64,000 nucleotides of DNA from Macrolepiota albuminosa. Its lineage: Eukaryota; Basidiomycota; Agaricomycetes; Agaricales; Agaricaceae. The position numbers were made by a program, and so were the translations under genes. Below the pieces are notes generated by a model. It was given only the letters and a program-made list of their open reading frames with translations, was not told the DNA's origin and did not search any database. Shown in pieces: positions 11,281 through 23,994 of this stretch. Location: assembly GCA_027475525.1 (NCBI GenBank), contig JAMWFC010000067.1, positions 558,001 through 622,000 on the forward strand, read 5' to 3'. The stretch's first letter is position 1; each line of letters starts with the position of its first letter.

Positions 11281-13575
11281 TTACATAGCTGAAACACTAT
11301 GAAACTATATGCACAACTGGAAATTAGAATGCACAGGTTTGAATACAGACCATCTAATTGTCTCTATAAACATGCTAAATCTGATATAGCTGGCATTGGG
11401 GAAGAGCAGATATGCTATCTCAATCAGCCTAATAGAGCATGATAAACTAATTGACATTCTGGAAGAAACAGGCAGCAAGTACCTGGAACAAATAAAAGAG
11501 CTGGGTGATGAGATGTCAGAAACACTTAACCTGCAGCTAATCCACAAGGCCTTCAAAGACAAAATTCTGTTCAAGATCAGAAAGTACTTTAAGATAAAGA
11601 CAGCCAAAATAAAGAAGGAACTGGAAGCCCTGGCAAAGAACAAAGATAAATTGATAAACAACAGAGAGCTTAGCAAAGAAGAGAGATGTATGGAAGCAGC
11701 CTTCCTAGATGACAGAATAAAACAACTTGAGAAGTAACATTTCGCTAAAGCAAAGAACACAGTAGCATTGAGTTTCTTTATATATGGCAAGATGCTCACT
11801 AAGCCATGGATAAATATGAACAAAGATGCAAAGCTACAAGATACAATAGCTGCACTGAAAAGGGCATTCAGAAAAGAACCTGTGCTTGAGTGCAGTTTGG
11901 TCAAGATAGCAAAAATGGCAAGGGCCTACCATATAAAACTCCAGGAAGAGGATGTGCCATAAGATGATGGTGACCACCAAGCAAAAATAAAGAAAGTTCT
12001 CTCCACAGTGAAAAAAAAAGTTACACAAGAACAGAGTAACCAGATTAGCGGAGGAGATACAAAAAAGCAAAGTGGAGAATGCTGTGAGCCAGCTACTAAA
12101 TAGTAAAGTGGCAAGTCTAGATAGTATTCCACAGAAAATGTAGAAGACACTGCAAAGCAGATTGAGCAAAGGATAAAAAATGAAGAGCCAGGTTTTGACC
12201 TGGCCCATATGCTAACATTAGTGTTCAATGACATCATGAAGAACAGTGTAGCCTTATGCACCAATTTTACTGAGGAGTGGATGTGCTCAATTTATAAAAA
12301 AGGAGATTAGACAAAAATAGGAAACTATAGGCTATTAACAGTTCTGAACATGGACTTTAAGGTCCTGACAAAGCTTATTTCAACATGAATAGGCAAGGTA
12401 GCAAATAAAATAATATATGAGGACCAGGCAGGCTTATTAAAAGGGAAGTGCATAGAAGACCAAACTGAACTAGCACACCTCATGATTAGAAAATGTAAAG
12501 AACAAGCAGCTAATAGTATGATAGTCTGTCTAGATCAGGAGAAAGTGTATGATAGAATTTTACACCCTTTCATATAGGCTTTGCTACATAAGTTTGATTT
12601 TCCAGAAACTCTTATCTGGATAGTGAGAGCTGTATAAAAACACTAATATAAGGGTGATGCTGAATAGAGAATTAAGTAAGCCCTTTAAGGTGATCAGAGG
12701 GGCATGTCAGGGTGATCTGATGTCCTGCCGACTTTTCAATATTGCAATTGAGTCCCTAGCCCAAATGCTGAGAAGCTCAAAGTTTTCAGGCTTCAAACTC
12801 TGGAACCAGCTCAAAAGACTGATAGCAACCCTCTTTGTTAATGACACAACAGTTTATATGTCAGAAAAAGACAGATTCAAAGACCTAAAGAAGATACTAA
12901 GCAAATGGTGTGGTGCTTTGGAGGCTAAGTTCAATATTTCAAAAACAGTAATCATCCCTGTAGGGTCACCAGAGTTCCACAGAATGCTAATTTCTACAAG
13001 AAGATCAGTGCAGCATGGATCAAAAATTCTGAATGAAATACACATAGCACAGGATGGCAAGGCCATGAGGCTTTTGGGAGCCTTTATAGGAAACAGAATA
13101 AAGAAGAACAGTATATGATCCTCCACAATTGAGGCAATTGCAAATAACCTTGAAAGATGGAATAGAAGTAGACCCACAATAAAAGGAAAAAGACTCATAA
13201 TTAGTATGGTAGTAGGTGGCAAGACACAGTATAGAATGACTGTGCAGGGAATGCCTAAACAGGTAGAGATAAAACTGATTAAAATAATCTGTAATTTTGT
13301 ATGAGGAGAAGGCAGCTACCCAACAATTGGCCTAGATACATTGTGTCTCCTACACAAGAAAGAAAAAAAGAAAATACTGGATCTAACGCTCTATAATAAG
13401 ACAATTGAGCTGATAAAAGTAAAGTGTTATCTAAACCTAGGTCTAACTAAACCTGTGTGGGCCTTAATTGTGAATGAAATCATACAAAGATAGCTAGCAA
13501 AGAAATGGCAAAAGGCAGTGGATACAACTTTTCAGAACTTTTTCCTCCAGTATCTAGACATAGATGGAGAAGGGC
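11281..13575 (+). pseudogene. LINE (non-LTR retrotransposon) ORF2, linker and reverse transcriptase, dead
   Basis: Plus-strand frames give a charged helical linker (11,396-11,737 and 11,768-11,962) typical of the stretch between endonuclease and RT in fungal LINEs. RT blocks follow: YKKGD with IGNYRLLTVLN (about 12,290-12,350), EDQAGLLKGKCIED (about 12,418), CLDQEKVYDRI (about 12,530), the RGACQGD box at 12,690, and the catalytic box. That box reads FVND at about 12,832-12,845 where an active enzyme has (F/Y)ADD. The two changes fit C-to-T and G-to-A. Several stops and frame changes are present. The endonuclease is missing (5' truncation is common in LINEs), and the 3' end meets an LTR fragment at 13,576. 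Confidence 0.85.
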
Positions 13576-13628
13576 TGATAGAACCCTATACAGGATCAGT
13601 GCATCAATGGCAGGCCATGGCAGCACAG
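13576..13628 (+). repeat. First 53 bp of an LTR of family A
   Basis: TGATAGAACCC...GGCAGCACAG matches the start of the solo LTR at 23,995 (TGATAGGACCC...CGGCACAG). After 13,628 the sequence switches to repeat family B, so either B inserted here or the two repeats recombined. Confidence 0.6.
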
Positions 13629-14350
13629 TGATGATGCCAACTGTGGTTGGGTGCACTGGATATATATGCAGTACAATGCCATCTCCAGCACCTGGCATAT
13701 GTAGTTGTGAGGAGTCCTGACAGGGTCCCAGTGTGCTCAAGCAGATGTCATAGAACAATGCGCTAGATGATAGTGCCTTGGGTGCTACCTAGCAAATGGT
13801 AAGCGCTGTAGCTTAAGCAAAGATAAAGAGAAAAAGATGAGTAGCACAGCATAATGTGCCCGTAGGTGGCACTATAAACAACAAAGACAAGATAGATGAG
13901 GCTAGCACCCAACTTAGTGACAAAGTCAAATAAAGCTAGCACAATTTGAATGCTAAGTGTAACTGGGTGCTCAAAAGGTTACGATTTGTTGTTATGTACA
14001 TGTGAAGTAGCTATCTTATATATTATGCGCTACTGTGTTTTTCAAGATAAGTCCATCTGCGGTGCTACCTTCTAGCGCCTCTCCTTGTGGTTTCCTCTAA
14101 CAGTGACCTGTCAACAGTGACCCATTGCACATGGATGATGGCAACCAATGGCATTATGACTCATGGCAACCAATGGTGACTCTAAATTGACTTAGAATTA
14201 TATACGTCTGCTCACTCTTAATATAGTTCTGATTGGCCAGGCTGTTTCAGAGTATGGTCAGAAAATCCTCAACAGACACTGTGAGCGCTAATGTCAGGGC
14301 TACTCATTGTACTAGTTCCTGACAGGTCCAGATGTTGGGTTTTAGTATAT
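13629..14350 (+). repeat. Repeat family B, copy 3 (better preserved)
   Basis: It is about 720 bp long and aligns with 10,202-10,895. It ends at, or slightly inside, the chromodomain fragment that follows. It has fewer AT changes than copy 2 but has already lost many CpG sites compared with copy 1 at 5,246. Confidence 0.75.
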
Positions 14351-14520
14351 CCTGTGGAATCAAGAACATCTCCTGGGAGCCACAAGAGAATGTCCATGCC
14401 CCTGCCTTGGTCCAGGAATTCTATCAACAGCATCCCAATGCTCCCTGGGCAATCAGAGGCCTCTATTCTCTTTCCAAGGTAGACCAGGCCATCCAGAACT
14501 ACTTCTATCCAGCACATTGA
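14330..14520 (+). pseudogene. Chromodomain end of a plus-strand Ty3/Gypsy polyprotein
   Basis: The frame from about 14,360 reads ISWEPQENVHAPALVQEFYQ, the second half of a chromodomain, with the first half (LVYPVE) in another frame just upstream, so one frameshift lies near 14,358. The frame ends with TGA at 14,518-14,520. A purine-rich tract and an LTR start follow immediately, so this is the 3' end of the polyprotein. The rest of this element is absent. Chromodomains on the integrase tail steer chromovirus integration to heterochromatin. Confidence 0.7.
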
Positions 14521-14533
14521 GATGCCACACTCT

Positions 14534-14543
14534 AGAGGGGGAG
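14534..14543 (+). other. Polypurine tract (AGAGGGGGAG)
   Basis: Ten purines sit directly before the LTR start TGATGTCAGGGG at 14,544. This is the primer for plus-strand synthesis in LTR retrotransposons and fixes the LTR boundary. Confidence 0.75.
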
Positions 14544-15066
14544 TGATGTCAGGGGACTCCTCATTTCTTCCTTTTCTCACTCCTTATCTCTTCACTCTCT
14601 CTTCATTCATTCTCTTATTTCTTCTGACATTATTTCATTTTACTGTTTCTATTCTTTCAACACTATCTGTTAGTACTACTCTCAGCCCTTGAGATGCTCT
14701 GGTTCTTTAGCCACCATTCAGACAAGTGTGGGCCCACTCAGCACCGCTTCCAGACTGCTTATATAAGCCAGAGTTTGCCTTTCTGACTTCTAAAGTCCGG
14801 AGTTTTCCTGCCTTGTTTGCACAGTTGTTTGGTTAGTCAATTTTTGAGTTTTTAAGGTTTTGTTGTACTGTACAGTTGTTTCCCATGCTTCAGAAGCCTC
14901 AGAAGCATCCAACCTGGCATAGGGAATCCCTAGACTTGTTCTCTTTGGATCTCCCTCTGCCAGGTGAGTAGTTATTATGATATTGTCAGTACATACTCTA
15001 ATACACTTTGGATCTCCCTCTGCCAGCTGTGTGACTGAGCCACAGCCTCTAGAGGTCACTCTTACA
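14544..15066 (+). repeat. 3' LTR of family C (end approximate)
   Basis: It starts TGATGTCAGGGGACTCCTCA after the polypurine tract. A TATATAA box lies at about 14,759, as expected for the LTR promoter. The end is placed at CTTACA (15,066) because of the TG...CA rule, but no second full copy is available to confirm it. The start is repeated inverted at 5,423-5,500. It contains a near-repeat CTTTGGATCTCCCTCTGCCAG at 14,942 and 15,006. Confidence 0.6.
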
Positions 15067-15868
15067 AACATTTTTAACAGGAGGAATTTCCATGACAATG
15101 GGAAAGGCAGGAGAAGTAGGGGTCCTAGTATCTGGATCAACAAGAATATAAGACACCTAAAAATTAGTGACTCAGGGTTCTGCACTGGGATCATGCTAAC
15201 AAGGGTTAGCAGCAAGTGGGGGAGTAACTTGAAGAAGAACGGCATGCACCACCAAGAGTTCATCAACATTGGAGATAATGGGCTCAGGAGAAACTTCATC
15301 GTCATTCTCTCCTTTAGCATCTCTCTCAGTATCCTCCCTTTTATTAGAGGATGGCTCAGCAGTGGACAAAACAACAGGAATAGCAGACAATAACTCATAG
15401 CGCTTATTACTTACATTTCAGTAAAGCAGGATGGTGAGGAGAATAGATAAAGAAAGCTGTGATGGTAGTACTATCCTGAGTAGTAGAGAGCACTAAGCTG
15501 GCTTCACTAATAACAATAGGTTGGTGGGCGGCCACCAGTTCACATTGTTGCCATACAAAGTCTCTGGCATTGCAAACTAATGTAACATGCTTGTAGTTCT
15601 TCTGCATACTGGTGTCCTTACCTTGCTCACAAGTATGAATACCATCAAAGACACAACTACATCTTAACACATCACATTGGTAACAAAAAAAAGAGGCAGT
15701 AGGAAACAGCAGCTCTCTTAATCATTCTCTGACCAATATTGATGATACTAAAATTGGAGTTAGCAATGTCATTAACCATAAAAAACAAAGATTTACTGTG
15801 CCAACCTTGGTTCAAAATGCATGATGTTCCTGAGGCAAAATGGTAATTTTCTTCTTAGCACTGAAAAC
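15067..15868 (-). other. Unclassified sequence at the 3' side of the old ORF3 element
   Basis: Minus-strand frames at 15,407-15,670 and 15,196-15,390 are short. The second is rich in Ser, Glu and Asp (SSNKREDTERDAKGENDD), a composition similar to the acidic C-terminus of ORF3 in the intact element, so it could be the rest of the old ORF3. No clear similarity could be traced residue by residue. The 3' LTR expected for the old element was not found here. Confidence 0.35.
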
Positions 15869-18286
15869 TTAATTGCTGTAAGTATAGGCATGATCCACCC
15901 AGTCCAGTGGGATCTGGTTATGTAACAAGACACATAATGTGTTGTCATCAGAAAAGTTCCATGCCTGCTTGTCAGGCACGTGAACTTGATGGATCTCAAG
16001 CTTTGGCCCATGTTGGGGCTCAAATGGTTGCTCGGAAAACATTGTGTCATATGAGGCAATTGCCTCATAGTACAGTCCCAGACAGGCTATGACAAGGGTT
16101 ATGCGCTGAATAATCACAGGTTTGGCTGCGCTATTTATGCAGAGAACTTGACACAATGCAAACTCAAAGAGGGTTTGCCAGTGCATACAGTAAGCGTGGT
16201 CCACTGTGATGCCCTGATAAGTGTTCTCCAGTCTGGGGCGACCAAAGATTAGCATGTACTGCGCTAGCTGATCCAAGTCAAACAGCGTGGCTGGGTCTTG
16301 AGTGCGCATTATGCACAGTGCTGTGGAACCATCTTCTTTCATGTGCAGAAAGTGTCCTAGAATGTGTCATTGCTCCACAAGAGCAAGGTTATCAGGACCC
16401 TGCATTGGGTTGATGAGGTCTTGATATTGAAGCTTTTTCATCAGGAGCTGCATGGTTCGATCATGCAGAGCCTCAACTGTTCACTGTGCAAACATCTGGA
16501 GCTCCATGATCAACATATATGCAACAATTCTCTTGCGACATGAAATGTGAATGTTTATGTAGTATTTATAGAGCTGGTCCAGCTCTAACAGAGTGTGGGG
16601 AAGACCGCATGGGATGTGCTTGTACACAATCATGCCCAAGATGTGGGCACACTGGCCAGAGGCATACCTATACAACGCCACTCTATTGGCGTCAGCTCCC
16701 ATCAGCACTGTATTTGTGGCATACAAATAGTATGTGCAATGGCTGAGTGCTCCTCTGAAGCACAAATTCATTCACTCAATATCAAGCAGCCCCCACACTT
16801 TTACCCCCAAGCTATTGGGGATTCTCTCTGAGAAATCATCCTCAGCCCTATATTTCAGGGCCTGCAACTCCTTGGCATAGTTTGCCTTCTTCTTTGCAAT
16901 GTGCTTATTGCACAATACTCATTGGAATCGGTCCACTGCTGATTCCCCCTCCTTTTTGTCCTTCTCCTGCTCCAAGCTCAACTCTCCATAATTGCTCTCA
17001 TCAGACAAGGATGCAACTGATGCTTTGCCTTTTCCAGGCATAGTTTTTCTTCTCAAGGTTGCCACCAGACCATCATATTGTTCCGGTGTGTGGGGGTCTG
17101 GGGTCAAGACGACCATGGGGTAATGTTCTGGCAGGGCCGGTACAAACATCGGCAGCATAAACAACATCTGGACTTCTTCCGCTTGTGTGGAAATGCCAGC
17201 AGGGAAGGCTATAACCTCCAATTTAGAGGCATCGAGAGGCAGCTTGTGGCCGCAATGCTGATAAAATGGCCCTGACTTTGCTGGGACAGACGAAGTAGTT
17301 TGTGGCTGAGCCACCAGAAGGGCAGGCAGATTTTGTGCCAGAGTTTTCCCTCCTGACTCAGCACAGGATGTACTATAAATTGGTGCCCAGGACACTGTGG
17401 TAACAGGTTTGGACCCCATAGGTGGGGCCTGAGACAATGTGAACTCCTGCTGACCCAGGGACAGGTTGGCCAGAGGCTCACTGACAACAGCCAGTAACTC
17501 TGACTGGGCCTGAGGGGCCACAGCAGGTAGCTGCAATGACAAAGCAATGGGCTGAGCAGGCTGCTCCAGGCATGCTGGTTGCGCTGCTGATATCATCCTA
17601 GCCCGTGGAGGCTCAACTAGTCAGACAGGCTGATGTCTAGCCCTCTTGATCTCAGCGGGTAGTTCCTCAATAGACAAAACTTTGCGCTTAGCCATGCGAT
17701 CAATCTGTTCCAGCACTGATACACACTGCCTTTTCATCAGCTCGATCTGGTCAAGCAACCCCTCCATTATGACGACAGCCAAACTGTCCTGCAAAAAGGA
17801 CGCAGTTGCAGGAACTGGCTGTCCTGCTGCTTCCAAATGGCTGAGGAGTGTGTCTGACACTGCTGAGTCCTGCACTTATGGTGCACATTCTATATATGGC
17901 TCTATCGTGGGCTGATGTGCCCATGGTACAGATGGCAGTCCTGTCACTGCACCCACATACATTGGAATCAACGTATGCGAGCATGCTGGTGGTACCTGAT
18001 AGTAGTGCTCTGAGCATGTACTGTCCTCTAGGCACTCATAGCACCCCTCATCATCGACCTCTATCTCTTGTGAGTAGAGGGGAGTCTGATACAGAAGCAG
18101 TTTTTCATGGCCTGGATAGGCCATGCCCGCTGGATAGTATTGGCCCACTGCCAGATATGGCAGCTGCCTCTGGTAGTTGGAAGGATAATGTTGCATTTGT
18201 ATATTTGGGAGTCTCCCCTCGCCACTAGAGCCTTGCAGGCTCTGATCACTCTTTTGCAGCCCCCAATAGGCCATTGCAAACAACAC
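15869..18286 (-). pseudogene. ORF3 of the old Ty3/Gypsy element, broken by stops only
   Basis: The five main segments (18,286-17,876, 17,875-17,621, 17,596-16,919, 16,771-16,481 and 16,342-15,869) are all in one frame, about 800 codons long, interrupted only by stop codons and with no frameshift. The N-terminal part is rich in P, Y and Q (residues 1-100), followed by a helical stretch and a Pro/Ala/Gln-rich part. The C-terminal third aligns with ORF3 of the intact element: FEPQHGP.., LCVLLHNQIPLDWVDHAYTY here versus LHVLLHNQIPVSWADHAYTY there. It lies 207 bp after the end of pol (18,493), the same order as in the intact copy. Function unknown. It has no signal peptide or membrane span, so it does not look like an envelope protein. 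Confidence 0.7.
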
Positions 18287-18492
18287 GTTAGCAATGTGTA
18301 TTAGGACTTAGGAGGAGAAAAGAAGAAAAAAAAAATCTCCTAACTCTACCAGTGGTGTAAACAACCACAATTACCTGCCACCTGGTTTTTCACCAGCAAT
18401 CATAGTTCTATAAACAGCCACAATTAGTAGCCACCCGGTTAGTTACTGGCCATCAAAGTAGACTTTGTCTACATTTCACCACCACATGCACG

Positions 18493-21400
18493 TTATGTGC
18501 ATTTTGCTAGCTGTTGAGGGCATTTCATGTCCTGCAGCTCTAGATACCTGTCCATTGCTGCAAGATCTTTGCAGTTCACTAGCGATTCCCAGATAGTATC
18601 ACCTAAGCTCCACCTTACCTTGAATTTGAGGTTTCCCCCTATCTACCTATGACCTATGAGGTCATCTACAAACCATTCCTGGTCATCACCAGTTCCAAAG
18701 TCATGCAGCTCCAGGGTTGCACAATTAGGAAAGAGTGCATCACTATTGGCTAAGTACGGTTGCAGCAGCAGTACATGGAACTTAGGCACTATCCTGCATG
18801 CCTGCAATGCATGGAGTAGTTTCAACACGTAGTTAGACATGCTCAGCTCAGCCTTGAGGACCCTATATGGTCCAATCCACTTTGGACATAGCTTACTCGC
18901 TCTGCCTTTTAACAAGTTCAAGTTCTTTGTTAAAAGGTACACTAGGTTCCCTTTCTCAATGTCTGGAACATCACGCCTGCGATTATTTGCATGTTTTGTC
19001 TGCTATACGCACAATTCTATAATTGCATCATGGGCATCCACTAAGTTTCTTAGCACAATATGCGCAAACTGCTTCACTTCAATATGAATAGCTTTGTTGG
19101 TGCAAAGTTCATGAACATGGATGGCATATAGCCATTATTGAGTTCAAAGGGTGAATACCCCATGGTTTCAGATATGCTCGTGTTTATCACAAATTTGATG
19201 AGTGGACATCTATCCATCCAGTTTTTCTGATTAGGACGGACAAATGCTCGCAGTATTTGTGCAATATTTCTATTTGCCCATTCTGTCTGGCCATCCATTT
19301 GCAGATGAAACGACATTGACATGAGCAACTTTGCCCCAAGCAGCTTGTGCAGCTCCTTCCACCATTTGGAAGTAAACTTAGCATCCCGATTGCTTACAAT
19401 CGAACTTGGCAATCTATGAAGGTGTACTATCTTCTTGAGATAGATCCAAGACAAGTCCGAGGCTGTCATGGTTGTCCTCAACAGGATGAGATGGACCATA
19501 CTGGTCATTCTGCAGATTACTATCCAGAGGTAGTCAAAACCCTTCGACTCTGGGAACAGACCTATAAAGTCTATCCTGATAGAGTCCCAGGGTTTGACCA
19601 GAATCAGAAGTGAGTGAAGCTTCCCTGGCAGTTTCAATGTCGATACTTTCAACTGTTGATATAGCTCACATGTCAAGCAGAATTGACTCATTTTCTTGGC
19701 CATTTGTGGCCACCAGTACCAGCATCGCACATAGTCCAATGTTTTCTGAGTTCCAAAGTGGCCTACTATTCTGTGGGCCTAGTTCAGGATAGTCATGATC
19801 AATGACCTCTTCTGGAGAATGCAGATGACTTTGGACCCAGTAGGTCTGGTAAGATAGACAAGCTGCTGCTCCACCTTGAAGTGCAGATGTATGTGGATAT
19901 TGTTCAGAATCTCTAAGAAGAGATTGTCATCCTTGTATCCTTGCTGGATATGTGTGCAAAATTGCACATTGCCTAGGTTGATTGGCATGGGATGACGGTC
20001 ATGCAACTCCAGTGTCTGTTGGAAAGCCATCTTTGCACCGCTAAGAGGCACCTCTTGCCTCATTTCTTCACCTGGCTGAGGGACCTCATGATCCACCAGC
20101 ATCTGAGCCTCAATATTGTGAGCTTCTTGCTATTCTTGCAGTTGCTTGCTGCAACATGATTCCTGTGCTTGCATGGCATGTAGCTCAACTGTATGTTCCT
20201 TAATTTCATAGAACCTATGTAGGGGCAAGTCTTTGCCCTTCGGGTTGATGCGTTTGTCCACCTGAACATAGTCATGCACATCATGGATGTCATCTTGAGT
20301 ATCACTCTCAAAATATCGAGACAAGCAGTCTGCCACCTTGTTTAATTCACCTTTTACATAGGTGTTGTCGAACTGATATCATAACATGTAGTTGATCTAG
20401 CGACGTTGTCATGGTGATAAGTGCACTTGGGTCTTGAAAAACTTGAGTGCCTTGAGATCCGTGATGATATGGATCTTATATTCCATCAGCTTATCCTCCC
20501 ACTTTAGGAGGGCTTCCAGAATAGCGAGTGTTTCTAACTCATGTACAGCATAGTTCTGCTGTGCAGCAGTGAACTTATGGGACATAAATCCTACTGGTTG
20601 GCATGTTTGCCATGTTTTACCTTGGCCAAACATGGCTCCAACCCTGGTTTTCGATGCATTGCATATAAGCCAAATAGGCTCGTCCATGTGTGGATCAATT
20701 GGCTGGATCACTGGCATTTTCATGCAAATGCACTTAATCATCTCAAAGCACTGCTGATTCAGTGGTCTCCAGTGAAAAGAGGACCCATTCTAGATCATGG
20801 CCATCAGTAGCCCAGTATATGCCATGATATCAGGCAAAACGTTACCAATATAGTTCACTAATCCAACAAATTGCTGGATATCATTATATGTGTGTAGAGT
20901 ACGCCACTCTCAAATTTGATCGAGTTTATCTGTATCTGGATGAATACCCTTCTCGTCAATGACATGACCAAGACAGTCTATCCTAGGTGCATACAACTCG
21001 CACTTCTTCCATTTGAGGTAGAGGCTGGCCTTACATAGTCATTCAAACACGACTTGTAGATGCTGCTCATGCTCCTCAATAAAATCTGAAAAGATAAATA
21101 TATCATCTAAATAGACATGCATAAACTTCCCAATTATATCTCGGAAGATTGAAGTCATTAACCTCTGGAATGTCACTGGTGCATTACAGTCACCAATCTG
21201 CATAATATTGCTCACAAATGTTCCCATCAAGGATGAAAACAGCATCTTTGGTATATCTTCTTCGCATATGTGAACCTGTTTGTATGTATTTGTTAGGTTG
21301 ATTTTCAACCTATATTTCGCTATAGCAACATCTTCACATATGACTTCCTAATCTGGAAGAGGTGTTACATTCTTGACTATATTATCATTGTGCTGTCACG

Positions 21401-22984
21401 CATCCAATGCAGTTCGTAATGTCCCATCCTTTTTGGGAATACAAAGTAAAGGTGCAGCTTGCACTGTGGGTTGTGGTTCCCACCACTTTGCATTTATGTA
21501 TCTGTTTGTCTTTTTATGAAGCTGATCCTGTAGTGCTTGCAGACAGCAAGGCAAATGGTACTTGTACTGCTTATTATTGTCGATGAGATTAATCTCATGA
21601 TTAACCTCCCACCATGGAGAAAGTTCTTTCTTTGTCCTGTTGACAATATCAGCAAACTCATGTTGCCATTGCTGGCGCAATTGAGGAATATCTTCCTCTG
21701 TAAGGCTCATAGCCTTACTTTTCCCTTTTGATATGTGTGCTATACGCAGCTAAACCTTTGGTTCAAATTGCTCCTGTAAGGCACATATGTGCTCTTCTAT
21801 GAGATTCCCTAATTCAACCTTACGACTGGTTGCCTCCTTGCCAATCTTGTCATATTTGACAATGATTGCACGCTTCTTGCCTTCAGCAGTACTCCATCAA
21901 ATACAATATCTGACATTTTGAAAATCTCGTTCTCCCATGCATAACAGTATACTTCTTCCATCTGGATTGACTGCACTCTTTCCATAGTATGCGTCACCAT
22001 TGACACTACCAATTCATTCCACTCTCATGGTATTCATAGATCATATGCCCATTGCACTTCTGGCCAAGGCACTGGTTGATCCATTAGCAACCTCGTGCTT
22101 TCCACAGTTTCCATTGTACTATACACCTTGTCCTTGATGAGATTCTCCATCCTCACTTGAGAGCTAGTCAGCTGGCATTCCAGCGACTCCACCACGTGTT
22201 TACCATGCCCATTCTTATGCTGTGTAGCCTGATTAGGCTTTCTCTTCATACACCCATCTGCATCCAGGTGCTTCCTCATCTTCAGAGTTCCTTGAAACTC
22301 TTCCTCAGTCATCAGAATAGCCAGGGTGGGATGTGCTTGTCTTCTGCCTCCTGTATAGTCACTTTCTTGCGACCATCTAGTCAGTTGCGTTCATCACACT
22401 GCTTTTCAGTTGCATGATAACGCCTCAGACGACCATCCATGTTGTTCAACACGACTTTCTCTGCCTTCAAAGGCACACCATTCACAATGACCATGTTGTT
22501 CACAAAGTCCAAGAACACCTTGTTCTTATAAATAAACGGCATACCAATTATCATATCATAGCAATCAAAATTTGCTATGTGTGGACCACGTACTCCTTGG
22601 TCAACGTCCCTGATGTCTTTATCTTCATTTTAGCACTAAACTGCACCATGGCATGACTTCCTACAGTCTACTCCTTCAGCTCATAAAGACGAATTGCATT
22701 GATGTGAGCAAGCTAGAGCATAATGCCTATGGTGGTACTCCCTGAGTCCCACAACATCCATGCTGGATGTCTGTTGACATCTATGTAGGTAACCAAGCAC
22801 TCCTTTTCTTTGGAAGTATATCATGGCTGCTGCAACTTATTAGTTGCCTTCTGCAGTGTGACATGTCTTATTTGGACATGTTGATCTCCATGGCACTCAG
22901 TTAGTGCAAACAAGTGCTTGTCCTCATTGTCACGAGTGTAGTAGTCACTGTTGTATACGTCCACTGCAACATATTTGTCACCAT
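18493..22984 (-). pseudogene. Pol of the old Ty3/Gypsy element (protease, RT, RNase H, integrase, chromodomain)
   Basis: In order: protease with LWDSGSTT (about 22,740); linker; RT from 21,710 with YLDD (about 21,110); a TGA at 21,039-21,041 just after HLQVVFE, at the same codon where the intact relative has TGA; RNase H (20,741-20,130); the integrase zinc finger and core (20,102-19,074, with HLQMDGQTEWAN carrying the E of DDE); and a chromodomain-like tail (KVRWSLGDTIWE, about 18,600) ending at 18,493. The tail carries a TAG where the relative has Trp (GHR-stop-IGG versus GHRWTEH). RT protein similarity to the nested intact element is high by eye. Not functional. Confidence 0.85.
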
Positions 22985-23994
22985 CTATCTGGATGCTCTC
23001 ACTTCTGAGCCTTCAGCCTCCATGGCGACCTCCTCTTCCTTGTCATCACTGACAACGTCACTGGGGGCTGCAGCCATATGGGCTGCTTGGATGTGTGCCT
23101 TGGGTGGGGCAGGACATTCCTTAGCAAAATGCCTGGCCCTACCACAGTTGTAGCATGCTGAGAGGTCCCCAGCAGGCCTTCTCTGAGCCGCTCCAGAAAC
23201 CCCAGTGGGTTTGCTCACCAAGCGCGTTGCAGACGCTACACCGCCTCTAGCTGCTACTTGGTTTTGACCTGAAAAGGGTCAACTATCTTTTACTGGCACA
23301 TATCCAGCAGGCTTGAATCGAGGCCATTGGCCTCCAGAAATTGTCTTGCGGATGACAAATCATGAATTGTGATTGTTCTCCATCTCTGACCATTTGGCCA
23401 GGAAGGTTCCCACCTTCACTGCCTGACAGTTCACAGGTTCTTGGCATGAGCTACGCTGTTCATAATAATTTGCAGTCCATGTCAACTGCTTATAACAAAT
23501 GGCATACGCCAAGAATTTGGTCACAGTATTGACCTCCAGAGATAAATTGTCATCATGTATCAATGCTCTCCTCATATCTGCAGGTATTCTGTCCAGGAAT
23601 GTTTTGCAAATTGTGTATTCATCTAGATAGACGGCCATATTCTGTGCATGACCCACCAGGTCATCATAAAATGTCTGGATGCCAGTCTCAGCATCATACA
23701 CTGCCTTTCTAAAGACATTCTGAGCTTCCTGCATTGTTGCAGCATTGACAAAGCGGTTATACAGTTCTATCAGGACCTCTTTAAACATCCAATGTGATTT
23801 GTCACAATTAATATGAAGGACATGGCAGCAGAACCAATTCCAAGCCTCTCCTTCCATAAATTTGTGCAATACAAATATCCTTTCTTGGTCCATATCATTT
23901 CCACCATAGCAACATGCTGCCAGATGGTAACAAACATCCATGGCCCAATCCTCCAGCTGAGAGAACCTATGCCCTCTAGCATATGCATGTATGT
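22985..23994 (-). pseudogene. Gag, C-terminal part, of the old Ty3/Gypsy element
   Basis: 23,941-23,360 is the retrotransposon Gag core (LEDWAMDVCYHLAACCYGG, ERIFVLHKFMEGEAWNWF), aligning with LEDWAMDVCTHLAMCLYGG of the intact relative. 23,221-22,985 holds the CCHC knuckle (CYNCGRARHFAKEC). Stops interrupt the frame near 23,360 and at 23,270-23,220. The frame continues upstream across an inserted solo LTR (23,995-24,920). Confidence 0.85.

Noticed and set aside
13550..13628. Natural C-terminus of the LINE protein
   Set aside because: The frame continues past 13,576, but from there the DNA matches the start of the solo LTR at 23,995, so the apparent protein similarity between the two places is shared LTR sequence.
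14942..15026. Assembly duplication in LTR family C
   Set aside because: The two CTTTGGATCTCCCTCTGCCAG copies are 64 bp apart and only 21 bp long, so this is a normal internal LTR repeat.
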